DNA from: Eudorina sp. 2006-703-Eu-15 | Lineage: Eukaryota; Chlorophyta; Chlorophyceae; Chlamydomonadales; Volvocaceae | Direction of reading: 5' to 3' | Length of the DNA stretch: 64,000 nucleotides | Assembly (NCBI GenBank): GCA_003117195.1 | Contig: BDSI01000052.1 | Coordinates: 621,501-685,500 of the forward strand | Shown here: piece after piece, positions 40,915 through 53,600 of the stretch | How the letters are laid out: the number at the start of each line of letters is the position of its first letter | Numbering within the stretch: the first letter of the stretch is position 1 | Made by a program: the position numbers and the translations under genes | Notes under the pieces: model-generated | What the model saw: the letters and a program-made list of their open reading frames with translations, nothing else | What the model was told of the DNA's origin: nothing | Database searches by the model: none

Positions 40915-42411
40915 ATGATGGACTCTGTTCATTACATTGCAGGCCAGCTGCGTGGAGACACCAACTTGCTGGACGTCCTGCCGTTTTTGTTTGCGAGCCT
41001 TGTCAGTTGCGAACGAAGGCTACCAGCTGAGCTGAGAGTGCTTTGCAAGGAAAGCCGGAGACTTTTTGATGTTGCTTCGCCATGCGTTTGGGTCAATTTC
41101 TTTTCGAGCTTGTCGGCAGGCCTTGCGCCTGCTGACCATGCGCTGCGTTCTTTCAAGAACATGGTTCTGCGTGGTTGCGCGCCCAAGAGACTATGTATAA
41201 CGTCAAGTCGTGGAAGAGATTCGGAGGACAAGGCACCGGACATCACCGAAGCCTTGTGAGTGGACGTCTCGGCGGGGACAATGACTAATTCAAGATACAC
41301 CGCGTTGGAGCGGTTGCTAATGCGAACAGTTGATTCCATGCTTTCATATGTGAGAGCTCGTGTTGAGTAAGGCGTATCGAGCCCCTGTTCCTCGTCATTT
41401 CGGGTTTTCATGGGAACGGTACCATACCGCGGCACCTGGCACCCGTCCTGGTTGATACTCCATCCATAGAAATTTTACCACTTGAAGCGGATGCGAGGTT
41501 TTGAAGAGTTGACCTATCACCTGTTTTGTGACGTAGGGCAGCCAACCAAAATGCGATTGGTCCACTTAATCCGGTCATGTCCGTGTGCGAGTTTCCATCC
41601 ACCCTTACCTCGGTCCCCGTATCGCAGGCTGTCCACGCTGGCTTGCTTCTCCGGACCACAGCTGCAGCTGTCTGAGCTCTGGATCCATGGGCCATGCAAG
41701 CTGACGCCCGCTGTGGCCTCTGCTCTGGGCGCCACCGCTCCCCGCCTCGCGGCGCTCAGCCTCATCGGCCACGCAGCCGAAGCCGCCGCGCGTGGGCCCG
41801 CCGACGGCCTTGTGGGCCTCATGCGTCAGCTCCCCTTCCTGGAGCGACTGACGCTGTCGGAGAGCGCCTACCGCCCCTTCGACTGCCGTACAGTTCTGAG
41901 CGCCTCCGTCTGCAGGGCCCTACGCGGCGGTGCTGGCACCAGCGATGGTGCAGTCATCAGCCGGCGGCCCCATCCCCATCCGGAAGATGTCGCCGGTAGC
42001 GGGGGCGATTGCATCAACCCTCCAGGCGTCACACCAAGACGTGCCCGGGCGCTGAGCGTCGATTTTCACGCGATACGGCACTTGGAGTTGTCGTTCATGG
42101 ATCCCATCGCCGTACTGACGGCGCTAGAAGGATGTTCGCAGCTGCAGTCCCTGAACGTCATCTCGCCGCTGCGCCGCCGCCGCCGCAGCGGCACCGCAGC
42201 GACACCGGGCGGCGCGGGCGGCTCCCAGAGGGCGGTGGCTGCGCTGCGCGGTTTGCGCTCCCTCACGAGCCTCACGACCCTCATCCTCGGGTGGGTGGGT
42301 GCCTGGGTGGGTGGGTGGATCTAGGGTTGGGGGTTGGGTGTGGGTGGGTAAAATGGCTGGAGTTTGTTGTGTTGTTCCCGCATCAGCGAAGTGCGCCCCG
42401 GTGGCAGCTGA
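40915..42411 (+). CDS. Leucine-rich repeat protein, volvocine family (3 exons, 342 aa)
   Basis: Exons: 40915-41255, 41628-42290, 42387-42411. Exons 1 and 2 join in phase through a GTGAGT donor. Exon 3 is a short predicted tail (…LGEVRPGGS) fitted by phase and stop; reading through intron 2 would instead stop at 42324. The N-terminus has LRVLCKESRRLFD and RGCAPKRL, a helical, F-box-like head also seen in the LRR gene at 58918. Exon 2 has irregular LRR-type strands (LAALSLIGHA, FLERLTLSES, IRHLELSF, LQSLNVISPL, LTTLIL). LRRs bind partner proteins; whether the head is a true F-box (SCF substrate receptor) cannot be decided by eye. It is shorter than its relative and may have lost repeats. Confidence 0.7.
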
Positions 42412-43169
42412 CAGGCAGGCATTCCAGCGCATGTGCGCATGTCAGCAGCTGGCGCCAATAATAAAGTGATTGTTGATTGGTGTCGCGGGCATATCGACGC
42501 ATTCCATTTAGAGAGACTGGACTGGAAGCATCCACGAACGGACCGTGTGGGTTCCGTTGCGTGCCTCGCATGTCTGGTTTGCCGGGGATGGTGGAGCGCT
42601 AGTTGCGGCCCCGCGGCACGATGTGGGTTGGGTTGGCTCTAGGGGTGTGATGTGCGCGTCACAGACCCCGATGCGTGAGGTCGTGTTGGTTGGGCGATGC
42701 CATATGCCGGGACAGGCATCAGGGACGGACTGCGGGGTCGGGGCTGGCTGCCGTACGTGTCGTACGGATCATGTGGCTGGGATTGCATGCGCTACACCCG
42801 CGCGAGCCCCATGTATCCGCTGTCACATACAGTCGAGGTCGGCGGGTCGGTTAATAATACTGGGCGCAATAAAGTTGAGGAGGTTCCAGCGGGAGGGGGT
42901 GCGGCCCTGCCTTTGTTGGCTGGGCAGGCCCCCCTGATGACGGCGATGTGTGAGTGTATGTGCAGAAAGCACCTGAGTGTGATTGTGCGTGCATGCATGC
43001 GATGTTGCGATCGCTTATTGGGCAGGCGGCCGCCTGTCGCTAGGGCTTAATTATTCATCAGGCGAGGGAGGGCTGCGGCTGGCAGGGGTGAGTGCATGCG
43101 GCCTGATCGCGGAACGTGCGGTGTCTATGTGGGGGTTCAGGTGCTGCTGTGTTCGTTGGAGCCGAGGGG
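42412..43169. other. Non-coding region after the first LRR gene
   Basis: Nothing supportable. GGGTG repeats occur in the LRR gene's last intron just upstream. No close TGTAA was found for that gene. Confidence 0.4.
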
Positions 43170-43345
43170 AGGATGGATGGACGGACGGATGGACGGACGG
43201 ACGGATGGACGGACGGACGGACGGACGGACGGACGGACGGATGGACGGACGGATGGACGGACGGACGGACGGACGGACGGATGCGGATGCGGATGCGGAT
43301 GCGGATGCGGATGCGGATGCGGATGCGGATGCGGATGCGGATGCG
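43170..43345. repeat. Back-to-back microsatellites (GGAC/GGAT)n then (GGATGC)n
   Basis: About 110 bases of four-base GGAC/GGAT units change abruptly near 43280 into about 11 copies of the hexamer GGATGC. Open frames through it (Asp-Gly-Arg-Thr and Asp-Ala repeats) are products of the repeat. Confidence 0.95.
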
Positions 43346-45718
43346 TGTGTATACGTATAGTCGGCGGTATGGCTGCGGCAAAGAAACTCACGGTCCAGGC
43401 TGAGCCCGTGCGCGCCGTCACAGCCGCTGCTGCGAAGGTGCGTTCGCAGTTCGTTATGTACGAATTTGGTTGTGTCGGTTGTCCTTCGATGAACCGTTTT
43501 CGTTCAGCCGGGTGGTATCAAGCACGAGCACGTCACTGTTGCGCGCATGTACGACAGCAGGCGAGCGGCTGCATCTATCCGCCCCTTGTTGCCTGCCTTA
43601 CCAGATGGGGAGATGACCGACGTGGCGGGTCAGGGTTGATGGGAGCTCTACGTCCGTACTTTTGTCGCGGGTCGGGGTCGGACCTGACTGATGAGTCGTT
43701 CAAGGGTTGGAGATAGGTATGGCGTGTGGCACATCACGACCTGGCTAGTCGATCGTAAATTGGTGGCACGTACGGCGCGAGCTGTCCGGCGGGAATCGGG
43801 TGCCTCCGTTGATAGGTTGATTGGTTGGTTGGTTTTGGTTGGATGGCAGCGTGGTTGCTGATGGATTCAGCTGCTGTGTACTTGCGCTGCTGGCTAGGAC
43901 TGCCGCTACTAGCTGCCGGCAAGAGGGAACAACAACAGCTGCCATGTCGCTCGGCGGACATGCACATGGCGGGACGGCTCGGCATGACAACGAACGCAGG
44001 AGGGAAATTATTTCGCCACCAGCAACACAGGTGGTGCGTATGTGTATGTTTCATGCTTGGTTTTACGCGATGAGAATGTGCACGTTTGCAGATTACGGCG
44101 TGCGGACGTGCCGATGTTGTCCGGCTAAGATGCCACTTGCGGTAATTGATTGGTTCCAATTTCGCTGATCGGCGGATTGGCGAATGTACGAATGGTCGGA
44201 CGAGGTTAAAAAACCAAAAGATTACAAGGAAGGCACAAACAAAGCCTAAAGAAGAGAGACTGCTGTACGGGACAGGTCGTATGGTTGATTAATTATTGGT
44301 TGGCTGGATGTACAGCAGCCATCGTCGGGTTGGGGTCGCTCGTTGCAGGCCCTTTCGCAACGTCTGGTTTATTGCGTGATCGCTCTAGGGTTCGGTCCTC
44401 CGGGGCGACGCAGCAGACTGCAGACTGCGTAGCCCGGATCCCTTTATTTCGGGAGGCCATCGAGCGACCCAGGGTAGGTTGTACGACATGTACGGCATGT
44501 TCTGCGCGGGTCATCATGGTCGAGACGCGCAGCATGCCTGGAGGGAGGTTTGCTCCATTGATGATTAACATGCTTGGTCGCGATCGGTGAGGATACCATC
44601 TGGACCGGTGACAACGGGTCAGTCCGAGTCTGCGTATCTGGTGAGCATCCACTGTGTAGGCTACCGGTTGGTAGTAATCGTTACAAGGTGGACCCGAGTC
44701 CCGACCAGGTGGGTGGTGATGTATTCTCAACGGGCCGCCGGGAGGGGGCCGTTCACGGGGCCGTCGGCCCAGGATGGTGATAGACCAGATCGGTAGGGCC
44801 GGGCTGGTGACCGCGGGGCGGGCCGGGCTGGGTGGATTACATGGCTGCGGCGGTGGATTGTTCACGAGGGGGGACATGAGGGGGCCCTTGTGGTCAATTC
44901 TGTGCGATAGGCGGTGGTGCTGTGTCCACGTCCATGGCAGCGCACCGCCGTGTCGGCGGCGGCCCGGCCTGCTGCCCGCCGCCTTGGCCCGCACCAAGCA
45001 GGTGGCATAGTAGACCTCGCCACCAGGTTGCGTAGTGTACGCTGCTGGTTGCCGTCGTCGCGTGCTGGGCTCTCTTGACGAGGGGGGCAGGCGTGTGTGT
45101 ATGGGGGAGCGAGGCGAGTGGAGGCAGGGGCAGATTACTGCGTCGGGTCAAGCGAGGGGGCGGGGGCGGCGGCAGCTCCATAACGTCATACGTCACAGCG
45201 CGGGGACACACATGCACGAGGGGGCCGGGGACACCATTTGAACACTTCGGTAATCATTCGGTCGGGTTGCTGGTCGGTCTGCCTGTTATGGCTCCCGGGA
45301 TGGTGGACAGACGGCCGATATGTATTGACGGGGCTGCTGGGGCGAACAGCCGCCGGTGGGTGGCTGGATTGAGCTGCGCTGAACGGCTGCGGGGCAGGAG
45401 GCAGGTGTGGGAAAAACGGTGAAGGGCAATGCTCTGTGCGGAGATCCAATACCGCGCGCCGTCTGCACTTTTTGTTGGGAGGCAGCTATGTGGCAGCACA
45501 CCAGCACTGCATGCCCGACGGTCTTTCGACCCCCGCGTACGCCGGGGTCTTGGACACTGCTGGCGTCATCGGCTACAATTCCCGCACCCACCGGCGTGGC
45601 TGCAATTGAGGTTGGAGCCGGCGTCGCTGCTGTTGCGTACCTCCTCCCGCAACCCAGCACAGCAGTGGGCGACCCTGGATCACGGCCGCCGCCGCCCCAT
45701 TCGTTGGCCGGTGGCGGC
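43346..45718. other. Gene-poor region with a possible isolated first exon
   Basis: An ATG at 43369 opens 23 codons (MAAAKKLTVQAEPVRAV...) ending at a GTGCGT donor, which could be a first coding exon. No convincing downstream exon was found, so no gene is called. The inverted SINE-like core lies at 44675-44706. The rest shows nothing recognisable. Confidence 0.3.
44675..44706 (-). repeat. SINE-like dispersed repeat core, copy 2 (inverted)
   Basis: The complement reads GGTCGGGACTCGGGTCC followed by ACCTTGTAACGATTA, matching the 3' core of the copies at 13644-13675 and 62737-62770. Homology beyond the core is not evident. Confidence 0.6.
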
Positions 45719-45815
45719 AGGCTGGCCGTACAGCGGGGGTGGCAGGCTGGCCGTACAGCGGGGGTGGCAGGCTGGCCGTACAGCGGGGATGGCTGGCTGG
45801 CCGTACAGCGGGGGT
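45719..45815. repeat. 24-bp minisatellite, four units
   Basis: Four tandem units of GGCTGGCCGTACAGCGGGGG plus four more bases (GTGG, GATGG in one). Each contains the GCCGTAC word that is frequent across this window. Confidence 0.9.
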
Positions 45816-46296
45816 GCCCGCTGCCAGGTAACACCACGCGGGTGACGTGCTGGCGGAAGAGCGCGCCGCGTCGTCCCGCGCGTTGAGAGCAGGCGGCTGC
45901 GAAGGGCGGTGGTCAGTGCCCACGCAGCAGGAAGTGCACTCGGCCTCAGCGGCAGTGGGCCAGCCGCACCTACAGCTCGGGCTGCTGCCGTTGCTCGTGC
46001 GCCAGGCTCCCATGCAAGTTGCGTGTGGGCAGTGCGAGCACGCCCAGCCCAGCTCGCCCGTCAGCTGCGTATTGCGGCGGTACGGCTGGAACTTGTCGCA
46101 ACAAGGCCTGCGTGTGACCGGTACGGCGGGCCTGCGCGGGCGGCGACAGGAAGGGTGCGGGGTCACAGCGGTTGATGACGAGCAACCGAAGGCGGCTTTA
46201 AGTGGCTACGCCGCACAACGTGCTGCTAAGTTCAGGCCGCGACCGCGAAAGCTGTGCGACCAACCGTATAACAATGCATGGGCATGTCAACCGTCC

Positions 46297-47745
46297 AGCG
46301 CCCGCCACGGCGGCGGCCCCACTTGCTGGCTTCCCGGCGGGAAACCACGACGCTGGCGGCGCGGTTCAGGGCGGCAATCAGCACTTGAAGGCGATTGCCG
46401 TTGGCGATGGGGGGCCTTGGCGATGGGGGACCATGGGGATGGCTGCGTCCGTACCCTCGAAGGCGCCGCGCCTCAAGACGGGGGATTGCTGGTGTGAAGG
46501 CGAGGTTGGCCGGGCGTGGGCCTTAGAGTATCACGTGGTGGAAACAGCCCCTGTCTGTGCAGCAGGTGGTGAATGTTTGAAAGAAGCGTGCGGACGTAGA
46601 TGCGGAACGAGGTCAATCGAAGCATACTGTCAGAAAGTCCGGGCATCGACCAAAACCATAACCAAAACGAAACCATTATAGAACCAGCAGTAGTGACCTT
46701 GTCACCTTGTACGGAAATGAAAGCTGGCTTTCTGCAAATGAAAGCTGGCTTTCCCCATATACCTGCAGAAATAAATTTCACTGTAAGTTGATCGCGAGGA
46801 CTTTCTTTAGTGCAATTTCGCTTAGCTGAGAATTTCCTCCATACCTGCATCTTCGGCTCACTTGTTCCTTCATGAATTCAAACGGATGTTTATATGATGT
46901 AATCTTCATAGCTGAGGCTTTCAGCTGGTTGTGGATGAGGCCTGAGGTGAAAGTTTTGGGGCTTGAGTCTCAGTCAATGGGCGACCTCTCAGCCGCAATT
47001 GCACAGACTTTGCAACAACCATGATCTCCAGGTATTGAGCCATTCGTATCGGACGTCCGCTGGCTGCCAAAGGTGACACAACCCATGCTGGCGCCCTCAC
47101 CGTGCCGAAATGGCTTCTTATAACATTTTATTGCTATCATTATCGAGTTATGATTCTTTCAGGGCTTTCATGACGCCTTGTTGGGTCGGCTTCCTGACGA
47201 CCGCGAAGTCGCTAGCGCCGCTTGGTTTGTTTTGGTTTATGGAGTGCGGACGCTCTTGGTATCTGAAGGGAATGCAATTAAGCGCAAATGTGGGAAGCGA
47301 TCACCTTGGCGAATGCGCAACGTGCTTCAATGCTGTATTGACGTGCGGGACGCGGTTGGCAAGCGCAGGTATGCTTTCTGGCTTGGAGGTAAACGTGGCA
47401 GGTTTCCTACGAGGTCCATTCATGTCAAAACGCATGACAATGCCCTGCTCGTCAACCTCCGTTCCCACGCGCTTATCCCTCTCACCGTGCAGCAGGTAAC
47501 CCGACTGACCGGTCACCCGCATGGCTTGCTGCGGAACCAGGCGGAACGTACCGTATCGCAACAACATGCAGCTGAGGGGCGACATGCGCTTCAGTGTGTG
47601 TCAGTCTCAGTCTCACATCGGCGGTGTCCAAGTCCACGGCCAGCTTGAGCAAGGCTGTCATCGGCCCTCGGCCGTTTACAACGTCATCGCTGCAAAGTTC
47701 ATCGTCAAGATGACCACCGTCGCCCATCATCACTAGAAACATAGT
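46297..47745. repeat. Dispersed repeat A, copy 2
   Basis: Collinear with 16110-17800 from AGCGCCCGCC at the left to GCCGTTTACAACGTCATCGC at the right, with scattered substitutions and small indels. As in copy 1, it is followed on its right by satellite sequence, here interrupted by a transposon. A minus-strand peptide at 47188-47270 parallels that at 17385-17467. Confidence 0.7.
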
Positions 47746-47782
47746 TGTCACTCATACCCAATGGGCCCACGGCATCAGCATG

Positions 47783-48289
47783 CAGTGTTGCTATCTTAAA
47801 TAAAAAGAATATTTACGGGCAAAAAAGCCGGAAATTTTCTATTTCCCGGACCCCTAAGAAACCTGCGAGATTTCATTTATTTGACGCTGTGGAGAGCCGG
47901 AAATCTGCCCTGCCAACTATTTTCCAGATTACCAAAAAGTCCTGGAAATCTGCAGGCGCAGGGAAAAATCCTGCATCGTACACCTGTCTACCGCCAAAAC
48001 ACACTCGAATGCCGTGTCCCCAACTCCTGGTTACCCTCCCATATGCATCCGCGACGCAAGGAAAGCGCGCTTCAGGCCTCCATGGACTTAGAATCCCTGT
48101 CGTCGCTGTGGTAACAGTGGCCCTGCTGTCGAAACACGCAGAAATATTTCCACCCTGCCTCGGAGGTTTTTATTTCCTGGCACCTAGGAAGCCCCCCAAA
48201 ATCTGCCCTGCCAAAGGTTTTTTGGCTACTGGCGACAGGCCGGAAACCTGCGGAATTCTATTTCCCCGTTTTGGAAGATAGCAACACTG
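47783..48289. mobile_element. hAT-like non-autonomous DNA transposon (MITE), 507 bp
   Basis: The ends are a perfect 15-bp inverted repeat, CAGTGTTGCTATCTT and AAGATAGCAACACTG. They are flanked by an identical 8-bp direct repeat, TCAGCATG (47775-47782 and 48290-48297). An 8-bp target duplication with CA...TG ends is typical of the hAT superfamily. The interior is AT-rich and non-coding, with repeated subterminal GCCGGAAA and ATCTGCCCTGCCAA words on both sides, like transposase-binding repeats. Perfect ends and duplication suggest a fairly recent insertion. It must be moved by a transposase encoded elsewhere. Confidence 0.9.
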
Positions 48290-48360
48290 TCAGCATGTCA
48301 AGCGAACTGGAATCCGACGAAGTTCCAATGGCGAAATAGCGTAGCATCTCACGAACAGAC

Positions 48361-48664
48361 CACCTAACCTTGCTCCCCTTGACTGCCCTTTGCCTCGCTG
48401 CATTGCAGGCCTGCGACCATCAAGAGCATTTAGACATCATGACCTTGACTGCGTTGCTGGGCTTCAAGGACGTCTATCCAGACGCCCGCGCGGCGTGCGT
48501 TGCTAGCCGGGCGTGCGCAGCGGTTGGGGCCCCGTGCGCCGCAGCCGAATCTGTCCGCGCATGATGCCTCCCTCCCTTCGCCGTGTTTCGTTGAAGCCCC
48601 TTCGCTGACACCCACCTTGCTCCCCTCGACCGCCCTTTGCCTCGCAGCTTTGCAGGCCTGCGAC
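48361..48664. repeat. Two-monomer relic of the 17970-24960 satellite
   Basis: TTGCTCCCC...CTTTGCCTCGC...TTGCAGGCCTGCGACC occurs twice, about 248 bases apart. Between them are GGGGCCCCGTGCGCC and CCCTTCGCTGACACCCA, all landmarks of the main array in the same order and at its 250-bp period. The monomers are well diverged from the array units. Confidence 0.75.
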
Positions 48665-48665
48665 C

Positions 48666-50606
48666 ACTAAGAGCACTACCGCGGTACTGCGACTTGGGAC
48701 CGCGACTTGCTTGTGGCTGGAGCTGTGTGTGTGTGGGGGGGGAGGGGGGTCGCGTTCCTGATCGGTCCACCAACTCGATGTCACTCGAGCGTTTCGGCGG
48801 ACAGCGGCGGGCGGATGGACGGATCGGATAGATCCGGTACGTACCTTGTGACCAGCAGCAGCCAAATCGCCCGGACAGCTTCTAGCTATCTGCTGACCGA
48901 GGTGCGAGGCATGCACCTGCTGCTGGTCCTGGGGTCCTGCAGTGCCGCGCAGCGACCCACCGGGCCGCGGACAGAGGGGTCCGTCCTGCTGCCGCTGCTG
49001 CTGCTGCTGCTGCTGCAGGGGTCGGTGCTGATGTATGAGGGCGGCGGCCGTGCGCCAAACCCGATGCGGGATCTGTCGCGATGCTGGGCTGGGTCATGGT
49101 TGGGTCCAGGGTGAGACCGTAAGTCAGATCTATCTGGCTGCTGCTGGACCGGGGTGGGACCGCGTCGAGGCCGCAAGAGGTTGCCCGGCACTGGCAGCCG
49201 ATCGATACAGACAGACGGTAGGTATTGGTACATTACGAGCACGCGCGACTTCATCATCAGGACATGCGACTGTAACGGAGGCTGCATGTGTGCGTGCTTT
49301 GAATCGACATGTACTGTAGGTGGATGGGTTCGAATGATAGATGACAGCAGGCGAGTACAACACAGGTACGTCCCTGCGCGTATTTCGTACATTTACAGGT
49401 CGGTTGTAAAATCCATTGCACGGTTTGCTGGTGGTCGTAATGAGGCACGCTAGCAAGACGCCGCTGGCTTGTTGTCCCAAGTTACTTGATCCGTGGGTCG
49501 CAGCCTGTCGCAGTGACCAGTTCAGACTCTCGGTATTCTCTATGTTGCAGTTCTCTTGTTTGCACGAGGCGCGCTTTTCTTTTGGATTTGTGTAAACAAC
49601 CATACAAAACGTGCGCGCTGGTGCGCGCTGCCTGCAGGTGCGGTCTGGTGCGGTGCGCTTTGCAATCCTTGTTGAAGGAAATGTGGCCGGTTCCGCTGTT
49701 GTTGTTCCCTTTTCGGAGTCCGCTGTAATGTTGTTGTTGTAGTGCCAAGTTGAGGCGAGGCGCGTCCTCGGCGCCTCTCGGCGTCTGCAACCTCATTTGT
49801 GCCTGACACGACGTGCGTCGCACTCCTTTGTTTTCGCAGCAGCCGGGTCCCCAAAGCCTACCTAAGCTGCGTCCGTCAACCTCAGCAGGACCAGCCCTGT
49901 TAGCTTGGAGCCTCTGGATGTCGTGATAACGGATTCGCAACCAGGTCAGTTTTCAGACCCCGGAACGGACTGTCGACGCCACCGCGTCCCGCCGTCCAGC
50001 AGCAGCTAGGACGCGTATGTAGGGCGTTGTGCTTTGCATGAGTTGTTTATTGTCTCTCGCTCTTGAGGATTGGTTAGTGCACGCGAACCTCCGAGGGCTT
50101 CGTCCTTCATCACGCACAAGCAAGCTAGCCAGGCAGCTCATGAGCGAGCTTCGCGATATGGGAACACTCAGCGCGCTCGCTCTGAGCGCTCCCTACTGAA
50201 CCTGCTGCCGAATGCATTCCGCGGGGGCAGTTCATATCAGCTGCGTTTGTGGCGCGCGCGCGCAGCGTTCCGCGCCATCGGCGAGTAGTGCGTGCTCGGC
50301 TGCCGCAAGGTGCTGCGAGCGTCGTCGGCGATGGCATGGCACGCCGTGGCTCCACACGTATATAGGAACTGGGTCAGGCCGCATAGCGTGTTCTGGGCTT
50401 GCTGCGCCTTCCGTTAGGTTCAGTTGAAGCCGCCGCGACGACTCGCATACCTGTAGTCTGGGTCATTCACGCACATGCCGCACTGCCGGCCTCGCACTGG
50501 CCTCCCCTAAACGTGAATACCTAAAAGGCGCAAACAGCATTTATGGATAGGTCATGTTCAACCGATTGCGCCTTGTTCGTTTCATTCTAATACGGCGGCA
50601 GGAATA
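48666..50606. other. Upstream region of the MYND-finger gene
   Basis: No gene is supported. A CTG run lies at 48986-49018. Composition drops in GC between 49200 and 49700. Frames such as 49482-49940 (minus, 152 codons) lack domains and introns. The last few hundred bases before 50607 likely hold the promoter and leader. Confidence 0.4.
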
Positions 50607-53600
50607 ATGGTCGGTGGAGGCGTCGGCAGCGCTGGTGGTGACGTCAGCGCCCAAGGCCGTCCGGGAAGCAGCAGCCCCCCGACCGGCATCGGCGGCGGCA
50701 CACGGAACAACCGCCGCGACGCCGACCCTGTGGCAGCCCTGGAAGCCACTCTTCGCGCCGAGACCGCGGCGGCGGAGACCCCGCAGCAGAAGGCCCAGCT
50801 GTACGGCAGCGCTGTACGACGCATCCGCGACCTGCTGGAAGCGCGGTCAGGGTCGGGCATCCTCACGATGTCGGATCTCGGCCGTCTGTCCAAGCTAGTT
50901 CCCCCCTACCCCACCTACGGCGAGCTGCAGCCGGAACAGCCCGCGGGCCAGCAGGCGGGGCAGCTCGCACAGCAGCAGGGCCGACCACGGCAGAGGCGAG
51001 GACAGCCCGCGGTAGTATCGTTGCAGGAGTGGTTGGAGGCGCTGGTCGAGCATCGAGTGATTGTCTGGAGCGGCGCACTCCTCACCGCCCTACTGGACGC
51101 CCTGGTGCGACTGGAGCCGCCACCGCCGCCGCCGCAGCAGCAGCAACAACAACAGCATCGGCAGCAACGACAGCAGCAGCGGCAGCAACGGCAGCAGTGG
51201 CAGCGGCAGCAGCGGCAGCCCGCCGGTGCCGCAGCCTGCTGCAGCGGCGGCGGTGGCGCTGTCAGGGACGCGGACATGCAGCGTCTGGGCTGGTATGAGA
51301 TCCTCATCGAGCTGACGGCGATCGTCCAGCGGCTGCAAGTCACGTGGGACGATGTACTGCACCCCCCGGCGGAACCGGCCACGTCATCATCTCGTTGCCG
51401 GTCATCAGCCATGGCTCGGCTGCATGCAAGGCTGCTCCAACAGGCCACCGACGAAGGACTGATGCGCGCCATCTCGCGCGTCCAGGACTTCATACAGCGG
51501 ACGCTGTGGACACCCGCAGCGGGACCGCTGCCACGGCAGCCACCATCGGGCAGTCCGGCGGGTGTCGACGCCGCCGCCTCATCGGGCAGCAGAACCGCCG
51601 GACGGCTCGCGGGAACCGCCGACGCGTCGGCGGCCGCCGAGCGAGAGGAGGATTTCAGGTTGGGCTGCCAGGCCGGTTCAGGCATTCTCCGCGAGGCCAT
51701 CATGCTCGTCCGGGCCATGTTGCGATCGTACACCCTGCTCGGCGGCGAGAGCACCACTACTAGCAGCACTGGCTCGGGCGCGGGCGGCCTGACCGCGCAG
51801 CAGGTGGCGGCGCAGCGCGCGTCGGCGCAGCGTGCCTCATCGCAGCGCTTCCTTGAGCTCCTCAAGCGCTCGGACGTCGTGGACAAGCTCTGTGGCTCGA
51901 TCCTGGGGGCTCCGCCGCCGTCAGCGCCGCCGCAGCGGGACCAATACGCCCACAACCTGGCGGGCAGCTTCGTGGCAATGCAGGAGATGCTGCGGGGCAT
52001 GGCGATCGCCGCGGACTCCCTAGGCGCCGTCGCGGTTGGGCCGCTGGAGTCGCCCTCGGTGCGGCGGTTCCAAAGGGAGTGTCTGCAGCAGGTGGCGGCG
52101 ACGGCGGCGCCGGAGACGCCGACCTTGCTGCGGCCGCAGCCCGAGCTGTGGCTGGTGACTGGATGGAACCCGTGCGCGGAGGCGGCGCTGTCGCCAATAA
52201 CGCACCTGGACGGGGTCGGCGAGCATGCGACGGCCGTCCGCGTGCTGCAGGGACTGTTCCCGAGCCGGGCCGAGATGGCGTCCGTGGGTGTGGGCGTCGT
52301 TCGCGCGCTGCACAGGCGCCTGACGGCGGTGCGGAGCACTCAGCGGGGCGCCGTAGCAGCAGCCGCGGCAGCCGCATCCCGCGAGCAGTCGGGGAGTACG
52401 GCAGCAGGATCCGAGACCGCCGCGTGGAGGTCCGTGACTGCGGCAGCGGCGCTGGAGGCGGCCACGGCGACGGCGAACGAGTACGGCATTGGAATTGGCG
52501 GCGATGAGGCGCAGCTGCCGCTGCTTCTGAGTGCGCGGGCGATGACACAGCTGACGGCGTTCCGGATGCGTGGCACGGAGGGGGAGGAGGTGCGGGCGGC
52601 CACACCCGACCTGCTGGAGATGGTGGCCTGGCTGATCGGGATGGAGGTGCAGCTGGTGGGACTCACGCGGAGTGATGCCGATGTGGGCATCAACCCGGGG
52701 GCTGTGGCGCGGCTGTCGGAGATCCTCCAGGGGAAGGCACCCTCGGCATCCGCACCGCACTTCATGAGAGGTAAGGGGTAGGGATGCCCATCACGTTATG
52801 TTGCATCACGTTAGATGCGCAGGTGTTTGACATCGCGCAGGTGTTTGGGCTGCCGTACCGACGGACGGACGCGAGGGTACCGACAGCAGTGCATGATTAA
52901 TGAATTACCTGTCGTCGTCATGGCTCTTCTCACTGTACATCGTATTTTACATATCATTTGTCGTCATCCTTGCCTGGCTAAGTACGGACACGCCGTGTGT
53001 ACGATATTGCCATGCATGGCCTGCCATGCCTAGTGACCCACGTTTGCTACCATGAATCTCCAAACGTTGCTGCTGGCTGGGGCCCCAGCTGACGCATTCA
53101 CTGCCGGCTGGGGGCCCAGCTGACCCATTCACTGCCGGCTGGGGGCCCAGCTGACCCATTCACTGCCGGCTGGGGGCCCAGCTGACCCATTCACTGCTGG
53201 CTGGGGGCCCAGCTGACCCATTCACTGCCGGCTGGGGGCCCAGCTGACCCATTCACTGCCGGCTGGGGGCCCAGCTGACCCATTCACTGCCGGCTGGGGC
53301 CCAGCTGACCCATTCACTGCTGGCTGGGGGCCCAGCTGACCCATTCACTGCCGGCTGGGGGCCCAGCTGACCCATTCACTGCTGGCTGGGGGCCCAGCTG
53401 ACCCATTCACTGCCGGCTGGGGGCCCAGCTGACCCATTCACTGCTGGCTGGGGGCCCAGCTGACCCATTCACTGCCGGCTGGGGCCCAGCTGACCCATTC
53501 ACTGCCGGCTGGGCCCAGCTGACCCATTCACTGCCGGCTGGGGCCCAGCTGACCCATTCACTGCCGCTGGGCCCAGCTGACCCATTCACTGCCGCCCGCT

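Noticed and set aside
45847..46497. Cysteine-bearing frames on both strands resembling zinc-binding pairs
   Set aside because: Cysteine spacing matches no zinc-finger family, and the frames run into repeat A with no exon structure.
49482..49940. Minus-strand 152-codon frame upstream of the MYND gene
   Set aside because: No domain and no splice or start context supporting a gene.
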